Source: Amoebidium appalachense (Eukaryota; Ichthyosporea). Taken from it: a stretch of 64,000 bases of DNA. The translations under genes and the position numbers were made by a program. Within the stretch, counting starts at the first letter, position 1. The number at the start of each line of letters is the position of its first letter. Shown piece by piece: positions 1 through 19,687 of this stretch. The notes under the pieces are model-generated. The model searched no databases, was not told where the DNA came from, and was given only the letters and a program-made list of their open reading frames with translations. Where the stretch lies: NCBI GenBank assembly GCA_963693365.1, contig CAVNZM010000016.1:7006001-7070000 (forward strand). Direction: 5' to 3'.

Positions 1-21
1 CACACACACACACACACACAC

Positions 22-329
22 CTGTGGCTCCAGCAGCATGTGATTGATCAACACATGTCTCGCATTGACCACCGACTTGATCGTATTCTGAAAATAGATC
101 TTTGCGGCCAACCAATCAACTTCCGTATCCTTGGGTGTGAACACCAATCGGCTGCTTCTACCGAGCCAAATAGCCAATGGCATGAGGCGATTAGGGTGCG
201 TTATAAATAGCGCCACCACACCCACGGTGTATTTTGTGGTGCGTGCTCGGCCGGTCAGGAGGGGGGCAGTGGCGTTGTGGGTGCCTAATTGGTCGGCCCA
301 TGAGAGATCGATAGTGTAGATGAGACCCT

Positions 330-360
<31 letters not shown>

Positions 361-579
361 GGGGGGGGGGGAGGGGGGATGGAAGGGGGGAATGGGGGGG
401 GGGGGGGGGGGGGGATGGGGTGAGTGTGTGGGTGGGTTGGGAGGGGGGGTGGAGGAGGGGGTGAGTGGGGGGAGGGGGGGGGGGAGGGGGGAAAGGGGGT
501 GGTGGTGGTGGTGGGGTGGAGAGGAATGGTTGGGGGGATGGGTGAGTCGGGTGTGTGTCGGGTGTATGTATGTGCGTGT

Positions 580-610
<31 letters not shown>

Positions 611-918
611 CTTGTGTGTGTGTGCGTGAGTGTGTGTGTGTGTGTGTGTGTGTGCTGATGTGTGTGCGTGCTTGTGTGTGCATGCTTGTGTGTGTGTGTG
701 TGTGTGTCTCTCTGTGTGCGTGTGTGTGTGTGTGTTTGTGTGTGTAGAGATAAGCAGTCTGCATGTCGTGGCAGAAGGACTAGCAAGATTGCGAAAAAGA
801 AGTAACCTTAGGCAGATGATATACCGTGGCCAAAACATACTTAGGGACAGAGGGGAGACTTGAATTTCTTGTCCGGGTGAAGGCACACAACAAGAGTATC
901 TGGGTGTGTTTTTTTTGT

Positions 919-955
<37 letters not shown>

Positions 956-1952
956 GGGGGTAGGAGGTGGGGGGGAGATAGAGGGTGTCGAGTCGTACAG
1001 CAGAAAGAAGGTTTAGGTGGAAGGGGGGGGGGGGGGGGGGGGGGTGAGAGGGTAGCACTAAAAGCCACAATTTGTTTTCTTGGAGGGGCAGAGAGGGGGG
1101 GGGGGGACGGGGGGGAGGGGGTTAGAGGAAACACATGCTCGCTTGCCAAAACACTTTTCAACACCAGACCCTTTTTCCGCAGAGCTCCTTAACCATCCCT
1201 ATTTGTTGCCCACACATAGTCTTTGCTTGGTCACAGCCTCAAAAACTCACGTCCGTTGGTCACCTATAGGGCACTTTGCTGTTGTCCTACGCAAAGTATA
1301 TTCGATGGATATATATAATGCACTGTAGATATCTATACTGTCACAATGTTGATATATACACTCCATAGGTATTGTAAACATATCCACTGTATGTCCAATA
1401 TATATAAATTCACTGTCTATCCACTATATAAATGTCCGCTGTATACCCAGTCTATATCCACTTTATAATCACTCATTCTTATTCTGTTTACACCCAAAGT
1501 ATACTCTAAGTACATAAATTCACTGTAAATCCACGGCATCACGAGACAAAAGCACACGACGGAACAATACACTGGTAAAACGCGCACAGGTACCCTCGAG
1601 GGGGAGGGGCGGGTGAAGGGGGGGTTCGTTTTGAAAATTCCTACGAACCCACCTTATCCATGGCATCTTGCACCGACACCACACCAGCTGGCAGCAAATC
1701 ACTCAGTTCAGACCCCCCCAACCCCACCCCAAATTGCGCAGGTAGAGACTTGCACCGCTTGATGTATGCCCCAGAGATGGTGGTGGCCTCATAGGCAAAG
1801 GTGATGTCGTTGGTCACCGCAAGCGTGCCCTAAGTGCGAGGATGCAGTTTTCGTGAAAAAGTGGGTTTGATGATGGAACTAAGGGTTTGGTCTGTTTCCA
1901 GGTGTTTGCGTGTCTGGTGTCAGCGTGCAGGTGTGCGGGTGGGGTATGGGAG

Positions 1953-1988
<36 letters not shown>

Positions 1989-2333
1989 CGGACGGGAGGT
2001 GGGGAGGGGGGGGGGGGGGGGAGGCATCCCGGGTCTCACGTGCCCCTTTACCACCCTGAGACAAAACATTGCAGCATTTAAACAGGCGGTAGAAGGGATG
2101 AGTGGCACCAAAACCTGTAAACAGCCGACGCTAACACAGCTCACAGAAGCACGTTGTGCAACAAGCATACAGATTCATGCTTGCATGGTTACACCCAAAG
2201 AAAGGGAGAATTGCGCCATTGCAGCGTCACACAAGCACATATATGAAAGCACAAACAAAAGCACACAATAACAACCTCGTTTTTGATGGGGCCAACCCAA
2301 ACAAGGCCAAGGGGAAGAAGAGAAGAGGGGGCG

Positions 2334-2395
<62 letters not shown>

Positions 2396-3047
2396 AAGAG
2401 GAAGAGGGGAGGGAGAAACTCGGTGTTAGTGTGTGCGAGTGTGCGTGTGTGTTTGCGTTGGGGAAGGGGGGGGAGAAGGGGGGGGGGGGGGGGGGGGGGG
2501 CACTGTACAGTACCTGCTTGGGCATTGGAAACCCATACTGGAACAGTTGGTCATAGTCACTCAGCGTCATAAACGGTTTCATAGTAGGTAGTGCCTGCAT
2601 GGTGGCCTGCACTACTGGTTGCACATATGCTATCTGATGGATCATTAAGGCCTCAACATTAAATCTCTGTTGCTCCAACTGGCGTGATGCCATACCAAAT
2701 GGCCCACCCATGGTGCCAAAGATGGTAACATTGGTCGTTGGGTTGTCGAATGATGCCACTGTGCGCACATCCCATTGAATGACTTGTTGGTTGAGTGCTA
2801 AAGGGGTTGCACGCAATGTTTTCGCTTGAGCGTCTGCAGATGTTGTGGATGGAACTGAAAGGAAATCGGGAGGGTCGAACGGGGATTGGCGCATGCACGT
2901 GTTGTATGCAACGTCGCAGCGTGGGCGGTATTCTAGCTGCTTCTGCCAGATTCTGTTTGCGTAAAATGGGCCATTGATGGGTGCGTAGTCTGCAGCACAT
3001 AAAGCGCTACTTGCCGCCAGCACGGCACTGGTTGTAGATGGACGCAT
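22..3047 (-). CDS. Lipoxygenase, N-terminal half (gene continues past left edge)
   Basis: Three exons join in phase 0: 3047-2514 (178 codons), 1829-1653 (59) and 327-22 (102). A GT donor at 21-20 shows that the gene continues to the left. Exon 1 starts at an ATG followed by a short Ala/Ser-rich stretch ending near LCAADY, a possible signal peptide. Exon 2 carries the family pattern F-x-Y-E-A-x-x-I-S-G-A-Y-I-K-R-C-x-x-L-P, and exon 3 opens with GLIYTIDL, like the lipoxygenase (l/f)-x-(i/v)-D-(l/y) strand. Exon 3 then shows LMPLAIWLG, VFTPKDTEVDWLAAKIYF and RHVLINHMLLEP, corresponding to the family's PIAIQL, FTP and W-L-x-A-K...H-x4-H-x3-EP core. Lipoxygenases dioxygenate polyunsaturated fatty acids. 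By eye, the first metal-ligand His of H-x4-H-x4-H appears to be Val. The rest of the catalytic domain is outside the window. An alternative start is an in-frame ATG 13 codons upstream. Confidence 0.8.
328..1652 (-). repeat. Lipoxygenase intron 2: TG/G-rich tracts and degenerate AT repeat
   Basis: On the plus strand this intron holds (TG)n at about 331-745 and poly-G at 343-372, 936-960 and 1023-1044. From about 1270 to 1540 there is an AT-rich degenerate tandem repeat in which AAATTCACTGT and TATCCACT recur every 30-60 bp. In the sense (minus) direction it ends in (CA)n then CAG at 328. No exon is seen inside. Confidence 0.7.
2336..2394. repeat. (TG)n microsatellite in lipoxygenase intron 1
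   Basis: An uninterrupted TG run lies in the intron between exons 3047-2514 and 1829-1653. Poly-G at about 2480-2500 lies next to the exon 1 donor at 2513-2512 and is poly-C in the sense direction. Confidence 0.95.
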
Positions 3048-4257
3048 TGGGACGAAAAAAAGATAGGTTAGTCGGCAAATCTCCAAATGGGAAAGAGCAA
3101 AGTTAAGAGTTGCCAGAAATGTGTGTTACCGGAAACACTATATAGTTCTAAGATAGGGGGAGATGAACAGACGCCTGCTGCCAGGCTGCCAGTTAATGAA
3201 CTGGAGGCAACGCTACAAATGCGTAAGTACAAATTGAATATGATATTGAAAGCTTTGACCTTCAAAAACAAACATGCGCTATGTACATACAAAGAGTTCC
3301 ATTAAGAGCATATAGTGTTGAGGTCAATGCATTCCAGAGGGTGTAGTCTACACCAATAGGAACCTGCAAGCACACCAAGGCATTTGCGACACTCAATAGG
3401 AGGAGCCGTAAGAATAAAATATTGATTAGCCTTATATGGGTTTTGGCGGGAACGTCCCCCGGGCCAGTCACCGGGCCTGCAGCCCCTCCCGAGGCCTCCC
3501 GGAGTCCTTCCCCCAGTTTCTCCTGGTCCGCCCAGAAGTTCCCTGCCGGGCACCGCTGACAAATGCATCCAGTACCTGTAGGTACGTATACACGCCCCAG
3601 GTATACTTCTACACAGTGCCATCGGATGGCCAATTACTTAGCCACGTGTGTGAAATAGCATACTGCTGATCATGAGAACGCACCTTAAGCCTCCTATAAA
3701 CTAGTAGACGGTGCTATTTAGGAGGCCTTGGTATGTGTGTCATAGCGCCAACTTGCGCTAACGCTCGGGGGCCTAATTTCCGCATTCCGATCTCTTTCCT
3801 TTTTCGTCGATCTAATTATGAGCGCGGTAAAATTTCTGTAGCGGGCGGTGAATCTACCGCCCCAATAGCTAAACAACAATGCGCGTTTTTTTAGTCGAAA
3901 CAAGCGCAAACTCTGCTGCTTTAGAATATGGTATTATACTATCCTAATACTGCTTTACTGCACTTTTTCGCGCTATGATTACTGCGATTAAGTCCGATGT
4001 AAGTTGGAACAACCCGCTGAGCATACCAGTTTTTTCTGCCGCAACCGCTTGGATTGGCCGTTACCGAAATTGATTGGCTGGCTTAGACGATCCGATTTTT
4101 GGAAGTCATATCAGCCGATTGGATGCGGTACGCCCTTAAAAAAATTGGCGCCGAATGATTGGATGCGGTACGCCCTTAAAATATATACCCTATTTTTTGA
4201 ATTAGCGGGTTTGGGCCAGATGGTGTGTGTACCATCTGGCTATGGTGTGTGTATGTG
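3048..4257. other. Spacer upstream of lipoxygenase; hairpins and one direct repeat
   Basis: No convincing gene. Two small hairpins are visible: TAGCGC/GCGCTA at 3744-3749 and 3756-3761, and GGGCGGT/ACCGCCC at 3843-3849 and 3856-3862. A 25-bp direct repeat beginning GATTGGATGCGGTACGCC occurs at 4117-4141 and 4157-4181 (period 40). A plus-strand ATG at 3087 opens a 72-codon frame with a possible GTAAGT donor inside it. It lies only 40 bp from the lipoxygenase start, so it is at best a weak divergent exon. Confidence 0.5.
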
Positions 4258-4337
<80 letters not shown>

Positions 4338-4512
4338 ACATGTATGTGTGTGTGCGTGCGTGCGTGAGTGCGTTCGTGTGTGTGTGTGCGTGTGTGTGTG
4401 CTTGTGTGTGTTTGCGTGTGTGCGTGTGCGTGACCACACATGTGTGTGTGTGCGCGCGCGTGTGTGTGTGTACACGTGTGTTTGTACACGTGTGTGTGTG
4501 TGTGTGCCTAAT
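4258..4512. repeat. (TG)n microsatellite, pure then imperfect
   Basis: About 39 pure TG units (4258-4336) pass into TG with interspersed CG steps and short TACACGTG stretches up to 4512. Confidence 0.95.
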
Positions 4513-4651
4513 GACATCTAATATGTGCTTTTTTGCGTGTGTACGGTGCGGCACTCGAAGAAAAGAACATCAAAGACTCGAGAGCCCAGTGAAAGCGCCA
4601 TTTGTGTGGGTTGTATGATAGGTGACAGGGTTCTCCCGCAAAAATCTATTT

Positions 4652-5216
4652 TTATCTACCAATGTCGCCAGCCGGGAATATATGCGGGCAACGAAAATCG
4701 ATCGAGGGCTGGAGTCCGCCCGCATTTCCTTTGTTTCCCGCAAAATGTTTGTTGTTCTTTCGCTCTGTAAAACGTACCATAGCGCAACTATCCTCAGTAC
4801 CACAGCAATGTGCTTGCCTGGCATATTTCTGTTCCTTGGCGCTGACAGAAAATGAAGCCCAGCCACATATGGCAAGCGCAGAGGGGCTGGCCAGTTTCGA
4901 TAAGAAAGAAAGCTCAGTTGTAGTTTGGAGCGGGTGCCAGCTGTGTGGTTTGCCACTCAAAGTCAGAGACTCAGACCAACCATACGAGGTACTTACTCCA
5001 TAACGCTGTAAAACAAAGCTGCCCATCAACTTGCCAACGGTGCTACTCTTTACATGTGACAGACTGTGACAGACTGTACGGGAATGCTTTGCGCGCTGCT
5101 TGCCAGCCAGCACGAGCCCTTTAATTTGGTGTGCCGAATACGAAGGCACACGGAGTAAAACATGCCAGTGGCAGGGCACCAGCATTGTTTTGAAGCTGAC
5201 AATCAGCTCACCCCCG
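4652..5216 (-). other. Long stop-free stretch, unrecognised
   Basis: About 185 sense codons run without a stop on the minus strand, ending at a stop near 4652. The region is composition-neutral and carries no simple repeat, unlike its surroundings. I recognise no domain. Other frames are also partly open here. It is bounded on the right by a poly-T/poly-G tract. It could be an exon of an undetected gene, a transposon fragment or chance. Confidence 0.25.
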
Positions 5217-5241
5217 CGTCCGGTTGGGTCGGGTTGGGGTG

Positions 5242-5262
5242 GGAGTTGTTTTTTTTTTTTTT

Positions 5263-5307
<45 letters not shown>

Positions 5308-5618
5308 CGGCCGTAGTGTGTGACGGTGTGCCACAGGTGTGTGTGTGCGTGTGTGTGTGTGCGTGTGTGTGTGTGTATATATGTGTATGCCACCACATGT
5401 GTGTGTGTACAGGTGTGGGTTCGTGTTTCAGAGAGAGGGAGAGAAAGAGAGAGAGAGAGAGCGTGTGTGTGTGTGCAATATGCTTGTGTGTGTGTGTGTG
5501 TGTTGTGTGTGTGTGCGTGCGTATGCGTCTGTGTGTGTGTGTGTGTGGTGGGGTGGGGGGGGGGGGGGGGGGGGGGGGGGGGCTCATGAACGGAATTTGA
5601 ATAAGGGTGTTTGGAGAA

Positions 5619-5665
<47 letters not shown>

Positions 5666-6672
5666 CTGCTGGGGTGGGAGGGAGGGGGGGCAGTGGGTCA
5701 GTGAGGAGGGACCGGGGGGAAAGGGTGTAGCAAAGGGGGAGGGGAGAGAGAGTGTGAGAGAGAGAGAGAGAGAGTGTGTGTGTGTGTAAGAAAGGAGGGG
5801 GGCCCCGGGGCTGGAGGGGGGGGGGGGGGGGAGTGGCAGTGCTAGTCAGTGGGTTGGTGAGGGAGGGAGGTGGGGGGGGGGGGATGTGTGTGTGTTTGGA
5901 GGGTGGGGGGGGTGCACGGGGCAAGCTGAACAATAAAGCATGCCACTAGTATAAGGATGATGGCCTATCAGTGAGCCCGGGCTGGGAGTATCGTTTGGGG
6001 GAGAATGGAGGGAGGGAGGTGGTAATACGTATTACATGTGAGTGGATGGGCATTTGTGTGGATGCGGGGGGGGGGGGGGGGAGGGGAGGGGGGGGGGGGG
6101 GAGGGGCGAGGGGGGGGGTGAGGGACAGGGGGAGGGGTCACAGTATAGGGCAAGCTGAACGATTATAGGGCCACCCACATGGGTTTAGGAGCCAGGGGGG
6201 GGGGGGGGGGGGGGGGAAGGGAGGGAGCCTTAGGGCGTTAACACAAGTTGCAGGGACGGGGGAGGGGATGGAGTGCGATTTTCGGATGGGCCGGGTGAAT
6301 GGGTGAGTCATGGGGAGGGGGGGGAGGGGGCTGGGGGTTAAGTTGAAGAGAAAGCCTTTGAGGGGCAATTTTTTTTTCAAAGTTCTTATTCTGTTCTTTC
6401 TTGTTTTTTTTTTCGTTTTTTTTTCGGGGGGAGGGGGGGGGGAGGAGGGGGGTAGTTGGGGGAGGGAGGGGGGAGGGAAGGGGAGTGGGAGGGGGGGGGG
6501 GGGGGGGGGGGGAGGGGGGAGTGATTAGCAAAAGGATGGTGGTCTGTCACAGGGGGAAAGGGAAGGGGGAGGGAGGGGGTTGCTAAAAAACGAAAAATTG
6601 CACCTGAGGGAGCTTAAGGCCCTGGGGACCTGGTGCTGGTGGGTGTATGTGTGTGTGTGTATGTGTGTGTGT

Positions 6673-6712
<40 letters not shown>

Positions 6713-6836
6713 GGGGAGGGGGTTAGAGGTGGAGGGAGGAAGCTTCTAAATTAGTACATGGGTCACGGTGGGGGGGGGGAGGGGGAGGGGAAGGGAGAGG
6801 GTGTGTGTGTGGGGGGGGGAGGTGGGGAGGTACTTT
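5242..6836. repeat. Poly-T/poly-G/TG/GA low-complexity block
   Basis: This is almost wholly simple sequence: poly-T then poly-G at 5248-5306, TG tracts at 5335-5560 and 5622-5664, a GA run near 5433-5461, G runs at 5556-5582, 6066-6118, 6196-6216 and 6490-6521, and about 37 uninterrupted G at 6673-6711. Open frames here are Gly/Pro/His/Val homopolymers of the repeat, not genes. Confidence 0.9.
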
Positions 6837-7265
6837 ATATGATACACATAATCATGTACACGGCCTCCTTTGCACGTCCTACATGTATAGAACGGGGATG
6901 GGAGGGAGGGAGAGGGGGGTGGGGGGGGGATGGGAGGGTGAGTGGCTGCAGGACCAAAATTGAAAAAACGAAATGATAAGTAAAAGTCCCTGGGAGCCTC
7001 GTGATGTGGAGGCTGTGGGGGAGGGGGGGGGGGGAGGAGGGGGAACCTTTTTCATTTGAGCAAGTTCCTCTTCATCCCCAAGTAACCTGCCCGGGGGTCC
7101 GGGGGGGAGGGGGATCATGAGCGTGGGGCCCACTACTCTTACCATTTTCGGAAATGACCCAGGTGAAAATAGCTGGTGGAAAGTCATTGTGCACTAATGT
7201 AGTATTATAAATTTTGCGCGTATATGATACATAGTAAAGGTTATTGCTATTCCAATATATATACC

Positions 7266-7408
7266 TTAGTGAGCTGGCTTGTCTCGAAAGAACTTTCTAC
7301 CGATAACTGTCAGCCAGGTCAATTTCCTGATCCGGGTTTGCCCTACATACACAAACCTTGGCCCAACCATGTCAGATGATGTTGAGCTTGCCTTTCCCCT
7401 CCCCCCCC

Positions 7409-7444
<36 letters not shown>

Positions 7445-7610
7445 CCCCCACACTCGCACACCTTAAGTCCCCTTTTCATACGGCAAAAACTAGCGCTATT
7501 TCCGCCCTCCCCTCCCTACCTCTGTCCTCCCAAATAGGTTACGATGCCATGGCCCTCTCTGTGATACACATCCAGCGTCCCCCCCCCCCCTCCCCCCCCC
7601 CCCCCCCCCC
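7266..7610 (+). other. Two weak candidate exons, possibly receptor-like
   Basis: After a CAG at about 7313-7315 a plus-strand frame reads NFLIRVCPTYTNLGPTMSDD, loosely like the F-x-R-x-x-P-x-x-x-x-L-G stretch of ANF-receptor ligand-binding domains. A second piece reads GYDAMALSVIHIQ after a good pyrimidine-rich acceptor ending at about 7538. Poly-C follows each, as after genuine donors elsewhere in the window. The frames are short, the minus strand is also open, and no continuing exons were found. Confidence 0.2.
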
Positions 7611-7659
7611 CCCCCCCCCAACACACCTCTCAGAGTCCCTTCCCACCCTCGCTTATGGT

Positions 7660-7783
7660 TGAGCATATGTACTGTATTAATTATATTGCTCACTGAGCAT
7701 ATATGTACTGTATTAATAATACCGTTCACTGAGCATATATGTACTGTATTAATAATATTGCTCACTGAGCATATATGTACGTA
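7660..7783. repeat. 36-bp minisatellite, about 3.5 copies
   Basis: The unit begins TGAGCATATATGTACTGTAT and continues with TAATAATAT/ACCGTTCAC or ATTGCTCAC variants. There are three full copies and a truncated fourth. It lies in the spacer before the solute-binding-domain GPCR. Confidence 0.9.
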
Positions 7784-7789
7784 GTGTCG

Positions 7790-8808
7790 AATCATGCCAG
7801 TGACCTAGCTCTTCCATCGGCCCTGCAACTCTGATATGCCACACGTTGCTCTGTGGCATGTGTACCTGCACGATGCTACACGTGTTCACTCTACGAAGCT
7901 TACGGTGGGGGCTGAGCTATTGTTAGTAAATACTCGTGCCAGATCTCCGTAATCTACGATGGAATTTTACACACTTTCTTTGAAGCATTTTATTGGTAGA
8001 TTGTATCAGATCTGGTTGCAATCACTCGTCGGATTGGTCAGTCTGGCGATGGTACAAGATTAGATCTCGGCACCCCAAATAGGCATACGGGCGCACGGTG
8101 GACCGAATATCTTCTAATGGGTTTCTATGTGTACATAGTCCCCATATCACCGCATATAAGTGTATAGGTCGTCGTATAATATGAGTAAAAAAAAATTACC
8201 TAACTCAACACATTAATATACCCATAACGCACACCGTATGAAGACATGCATCGATCGACATAAGCATATTCGATCATCATGATCATGCATGAACACAGTG
8301 TTCAGGTATCTCAGTATGCACTTGTTACTGAATAACTCGTGAAGTCTTTATTGCCTCCTAAGTATGCCGTGCATACTTGCATATCTTTCCGTTGAATAAA
8401 TTCAGTCAAAGGAAAAAATAAATACGTACGTGTCATGATGGGAAGTGTATTCCCGGTCAAAATTAAAGGTGTTAAAACTGTGAATTCCAAGGCCGTCTCA
8501 TTAATAAAGGTTCAAATTTTTTTCAAATGTACACTCCATACGATTGTAAGGTTATGGGGCTTCCAAATGTAGCACTAATGAATCCGGATCCGCCATGTAT
8601 AAAACGATCATGACAGTTGAGGTACTTTCCTTCCCCTGCACTCCAGATCTGACAACGTTCTGTGGAGTTGTAGTCGAGTTCCATCCATGCAGGCTACGAT
8701 TGTACGCCTATAAGAATACCTAACGCTATTAGCTAGATGATCTTATTATAGTACACTACATGAACACAGTACTTGACAACAACATCCGTGTTACAGTAAC
8801 AAAAACGT
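7790..8808. other. Spacer and presumed promoter of the GPCR gene
   Basis: Balanced, unique-looking sequence without microsatellites or recognisable exons. It must hold the upstream region of the gene starting at 8809. I see no clear TATA box close to the start. Confidence 0.5.
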
Positions 8809-16775
<7,967 letters not shown>

Positions 16776-18173
16776 TCACTGTCCCCCGTAAGTAAAAACA
16801 TCCCTCCAGGAGCAATAATTCACCTCCCACCACCAATCCCCACGGATAACACGTGATTCCGCAACATCAAGAGCTGTTTCTGTTGGAAAGAAAAGGCGGT
16901 ACATTTTAAAGGTGAGTTCCGTGGAAATGTAAACAATGTCAGCACTGTAAAACACAATCCTATCACCTTCATTCACATCGACTCTCCCAATCAGACTGGT
17001 CATATCGTGCACAGGCCCTACCTGCCTTCCATTTGCATCAAATGTTTGAAACCCCCACCTGTCCTCCACCGTAAGTGTGACTACACGCAAACATCTTCCG
17101 ACCGGAAAGAAATCCCCTACCAACGTCGAATCGCCGCAACCTTCCGCATGGTACAATCTCTCCCCTGCATTTATGTTTAGCAACACGCATTGGTCGTCCG
17201 ATAAGCACACACATACTTCCTCGTTATAATTTTTAGAAATCTTTCTCAACTTATGCTCCGGAACTCTGTTGTCAATTCTCCATATCTGTGCGCCAGAAGC
17301 AATATCCCACATCGAGACGCTCTCCCGGCGACGACAATTAAACGGCTTCCTAGAACCCCAACTTTAAGGTCCCACTGAAAAGGAAACGGAATTTCAACAG
17401 GGAACGATCGCAACAGCGAGCCGTCGACACCAGAATATATCTCGACACGTGTGCACGGCTGAAAGTCTTGCAGCATGTTCGGAATCTGCCTCCCTTTGTA
17501 CACGACGTAAACATACGTTAGAATCCACTGTCTGAACACACTCGTCTTCGCCTGTGCCCAAAGGGCCCCAGCTCCCCAACCTTGCCCCAGTTTCGACGTC
17601 CCACGAAACACCCACCGCGCTTCCACTCGGCTTTGAGAAACCACCACAGAACGCCCTACCGTTTCGCGCTCCCATCCAGTCCATCTTTTCAACACCTCCA
17701 ACCATCTCCACACACTCGAGCTCCCCCCCAAACGCTTCAGTCACCGACACCTCCGGGTCTTCTTTTGGCCAGGTAAGCACGAAATAATCAAACTCACACC
17801 ACAAAGCCTCCTCTTCCCCCTCATCCTGGGGCCACCGACGCATCTCCCTGCCTGCGCGGAGGAAATCGAGCACGTATTCAAACAGTGAAAGAGAGCCATC
17901 AATGAAAACGGTACCGTCTGGGCGGGTTTTGACGGCGTGGCGACCGCTGAACCATGCGGCCAGCATGGAGCCAGGCACGGTGGAAAGTGTGTAGCGGGTG
18001 GTGGCAAAGTGTTTCCCGCCCACATCTAGCACCACCCGATCAAAGTGTTTCCCGCCCACATCTAGCACCACCCGATCGCTGCCCTGCGCCTCTAGCTGCG
18101 CCACAGATGCACGCTCGGCCTCAAAGACCCTCCTGTGTGATGGCATTGCATTTAAGTTATTCATATTACTCAC
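16776..18173 (-). CDS. T1/BTB (KCTD-like) protein with beta-propeller-like C-terminus; two frame changes
   Basis: About 466 codons with no clear intron. After a short N-terminus the frame carries a potassium-channel-tetramerisation (T1/BTB) domain: VVLDVGGKHFATTRYTLSTV, PGSMLAAWFSGR, DGTVFIDGSLSLFEYVLDFL. Such domains oligomerise and often act as Cul3 adaptors. The rest shows WD-like strands (VSWDVETGARLGSWG, RVEIYSGVDGSLLRSF, SMWDIASGAQIWRI). A 36-bp in-frame tandem duplication repeats DRVVLDVGGKHF. Protein-like sequence moves by one base near 17515-17530 and returns to the original frame near 17316-17328. Removing a 31-nt GTATGT...CAG segment would also repair the first shift. The gene may be intact with sequence errors, or a young pseudogene. 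Alternative start at Met4. Confidence 0.82.
18006..18077 (-). repeat. 36-bp in-frame tandem duplication in T1 domain
   Basis: Two identical 36-bp units, 18006-18041 and 18042-18077, each encode DRVVLDVGGKHF, the first strand and turn of the T1/BTB fold. Exact identity implies a recent event or an assembly artefact. Confidence 0.95.
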
Positions 18174-18231
18174 TTAAAAACAAAATGCTCCTCAAGCGAG
18201 ATACCCCCCCCCCCCCCCCCCCCGAAAAAAA

Positions 18232-18329
<98 letters not shown>

Positions 18330-18598
18330 CCTCCCTCCTGCTTTCACCTGCATGCAGACACTCTCTAGTTCCAATACATATTAAATACAAGTTCATAAGT
18401 TTGAACTCATGGCCTAAACACCAACACGAGCTTCCCAGCGGTGCAAGCACACCCCCACACCCCAGAACCCAAATGTATGCACATGCACACGCTCACCGAC
18501 ACACACACCCCCGTAGAAACAACACACAAGCACACACATAGACACACACACACAAATACACTTGCTCGCGCGCACACGTGCACACACAAACACACACA

Positions 18599-18639
<41 letters not shown>

Positions 18640-19191
18640 CATACACATAAGCACGCAGACACACACACACAGGCACTTTTTCTCTTACGTACTACTCACC
18701 CACTCACTCTCCTCTTTCTCTCTTCTGTCTCTCCTACCCCCCTCCCTTCTTCCTCCTTCTCACGACCTCTACCTCCCCTCCTCTGCCTCCCCACCTTCCC
18801 TTTCTCCCCCCTTGCCTGTCCCTCTCCCACTTCTGTACACACATTCACACCCTCACACCTTTCTCTTACCCATCACCCTTTCCTCTTTCTCTCTCCGTGG
18901 CTCCCTCCCTCTCTCTTGCCCTCTCCCATTCTCCCCCTCCCCTTCTCTCTCACTGCCCTCTCTCTCCCCTTCTCCCTCACCGGTATCCTTCCTTTTCTAT
19001 TCCAACCCTCTGGCTGCCTCGGTTCCCCCTCTTCATCCTACCCTTTCCCCACCTCTTCCCATGTCCATCCCTCTCTCCATCCCTCTCCCCAACCACCCCA
19101 TTCACCCACACACCCACACACCAACACCCCTTAAGCTTTTCCTCTCTCTCTAACTCACCTCCCCCCCCTCCCCCTGTTCTACCTCTCATTT

Positions 19192-19224
<33 letters not shown>

Positions 19225-19502
19225 TCCCCTCCCCTCACCCCGCTCCCCGCCCAGTTTCCTCCACCATCCCGCTTGCGCGCACCCAACTCCCCCTTCCTCA
19301 TCCAACTACACATTCGACAATGCCCCACCCACCCCCCTGACACAAACCAAAATTCACTCTGCTGTAATTGAGCCTCGCCACTTCTTTCTCTCGCCTTCTC
19401 CTACTCTGTTCTTCCCCCTCCCTCCCCTCCCCCTCCTCCCCCCACCCCCCCCTCCCCCTCCCCAACCCCATCGCCTTCTCCCTCCCCCTCCCCCTGGGCC
19501 AG

Positions 19503-19537
<35 letters not shown>

Positions 19538-19687
19538 CTTTCGCCCCTTTTTCAACTACAGCTTGAGCGAGAGAGTGAACAGTGGACGTCAATAAGGGGC
19601 CCACGGAGAAACGACGAATCAGAATTGGTATAAAAGAGTCTAAGTGTTTAAAAATAATGCTAATCAAGTGCTACTCGCCATGGTCAC
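18174..19687. repeat. Spacer: (CA)n, CT-rich and poly-C blocks
   Basis: Poly-C at 18195-18223, (CA)n at 18236-18327 and 18600-18637, pyrimidine-rich degenerate sequence at 18700-19500, and poly-C at 19194-19222 and 19504-19535. Pro/Ser/Thr-rich open frames across the CT-rich part are compositional. If the exon at 19688-19857 is real, part of this may be its downstream intron. Confidence 0.8.

Noticed and set aside
191-886. Long His/Thr/Pro- and Cys/Val/Gly-rich open frames here and throughout the window
   Set aside because: They are translations of (CA)n/(TG)n and poly-C/poly-G, open on both strands, with no other sequence character.
3087-3305. Plus-strand frame of 72 codons starting 40 bp from the lipoxygenase ATG, with an internal GTAAGT
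   Set aside because: No domain, no downstream exon found, and it would overlap the lipoxygenase 5' region. Mentioned only in the spacer note.
7040-7200. Possible minus-strand exons (HNDFPPAIFTWVISEN, then GYLGMKRNLLK) with GTAAGAG donor and pyrimidine-rich acceptor
   Set aside because: Short, unrecognised, the plus strand is equally open, and no partner exons were found.
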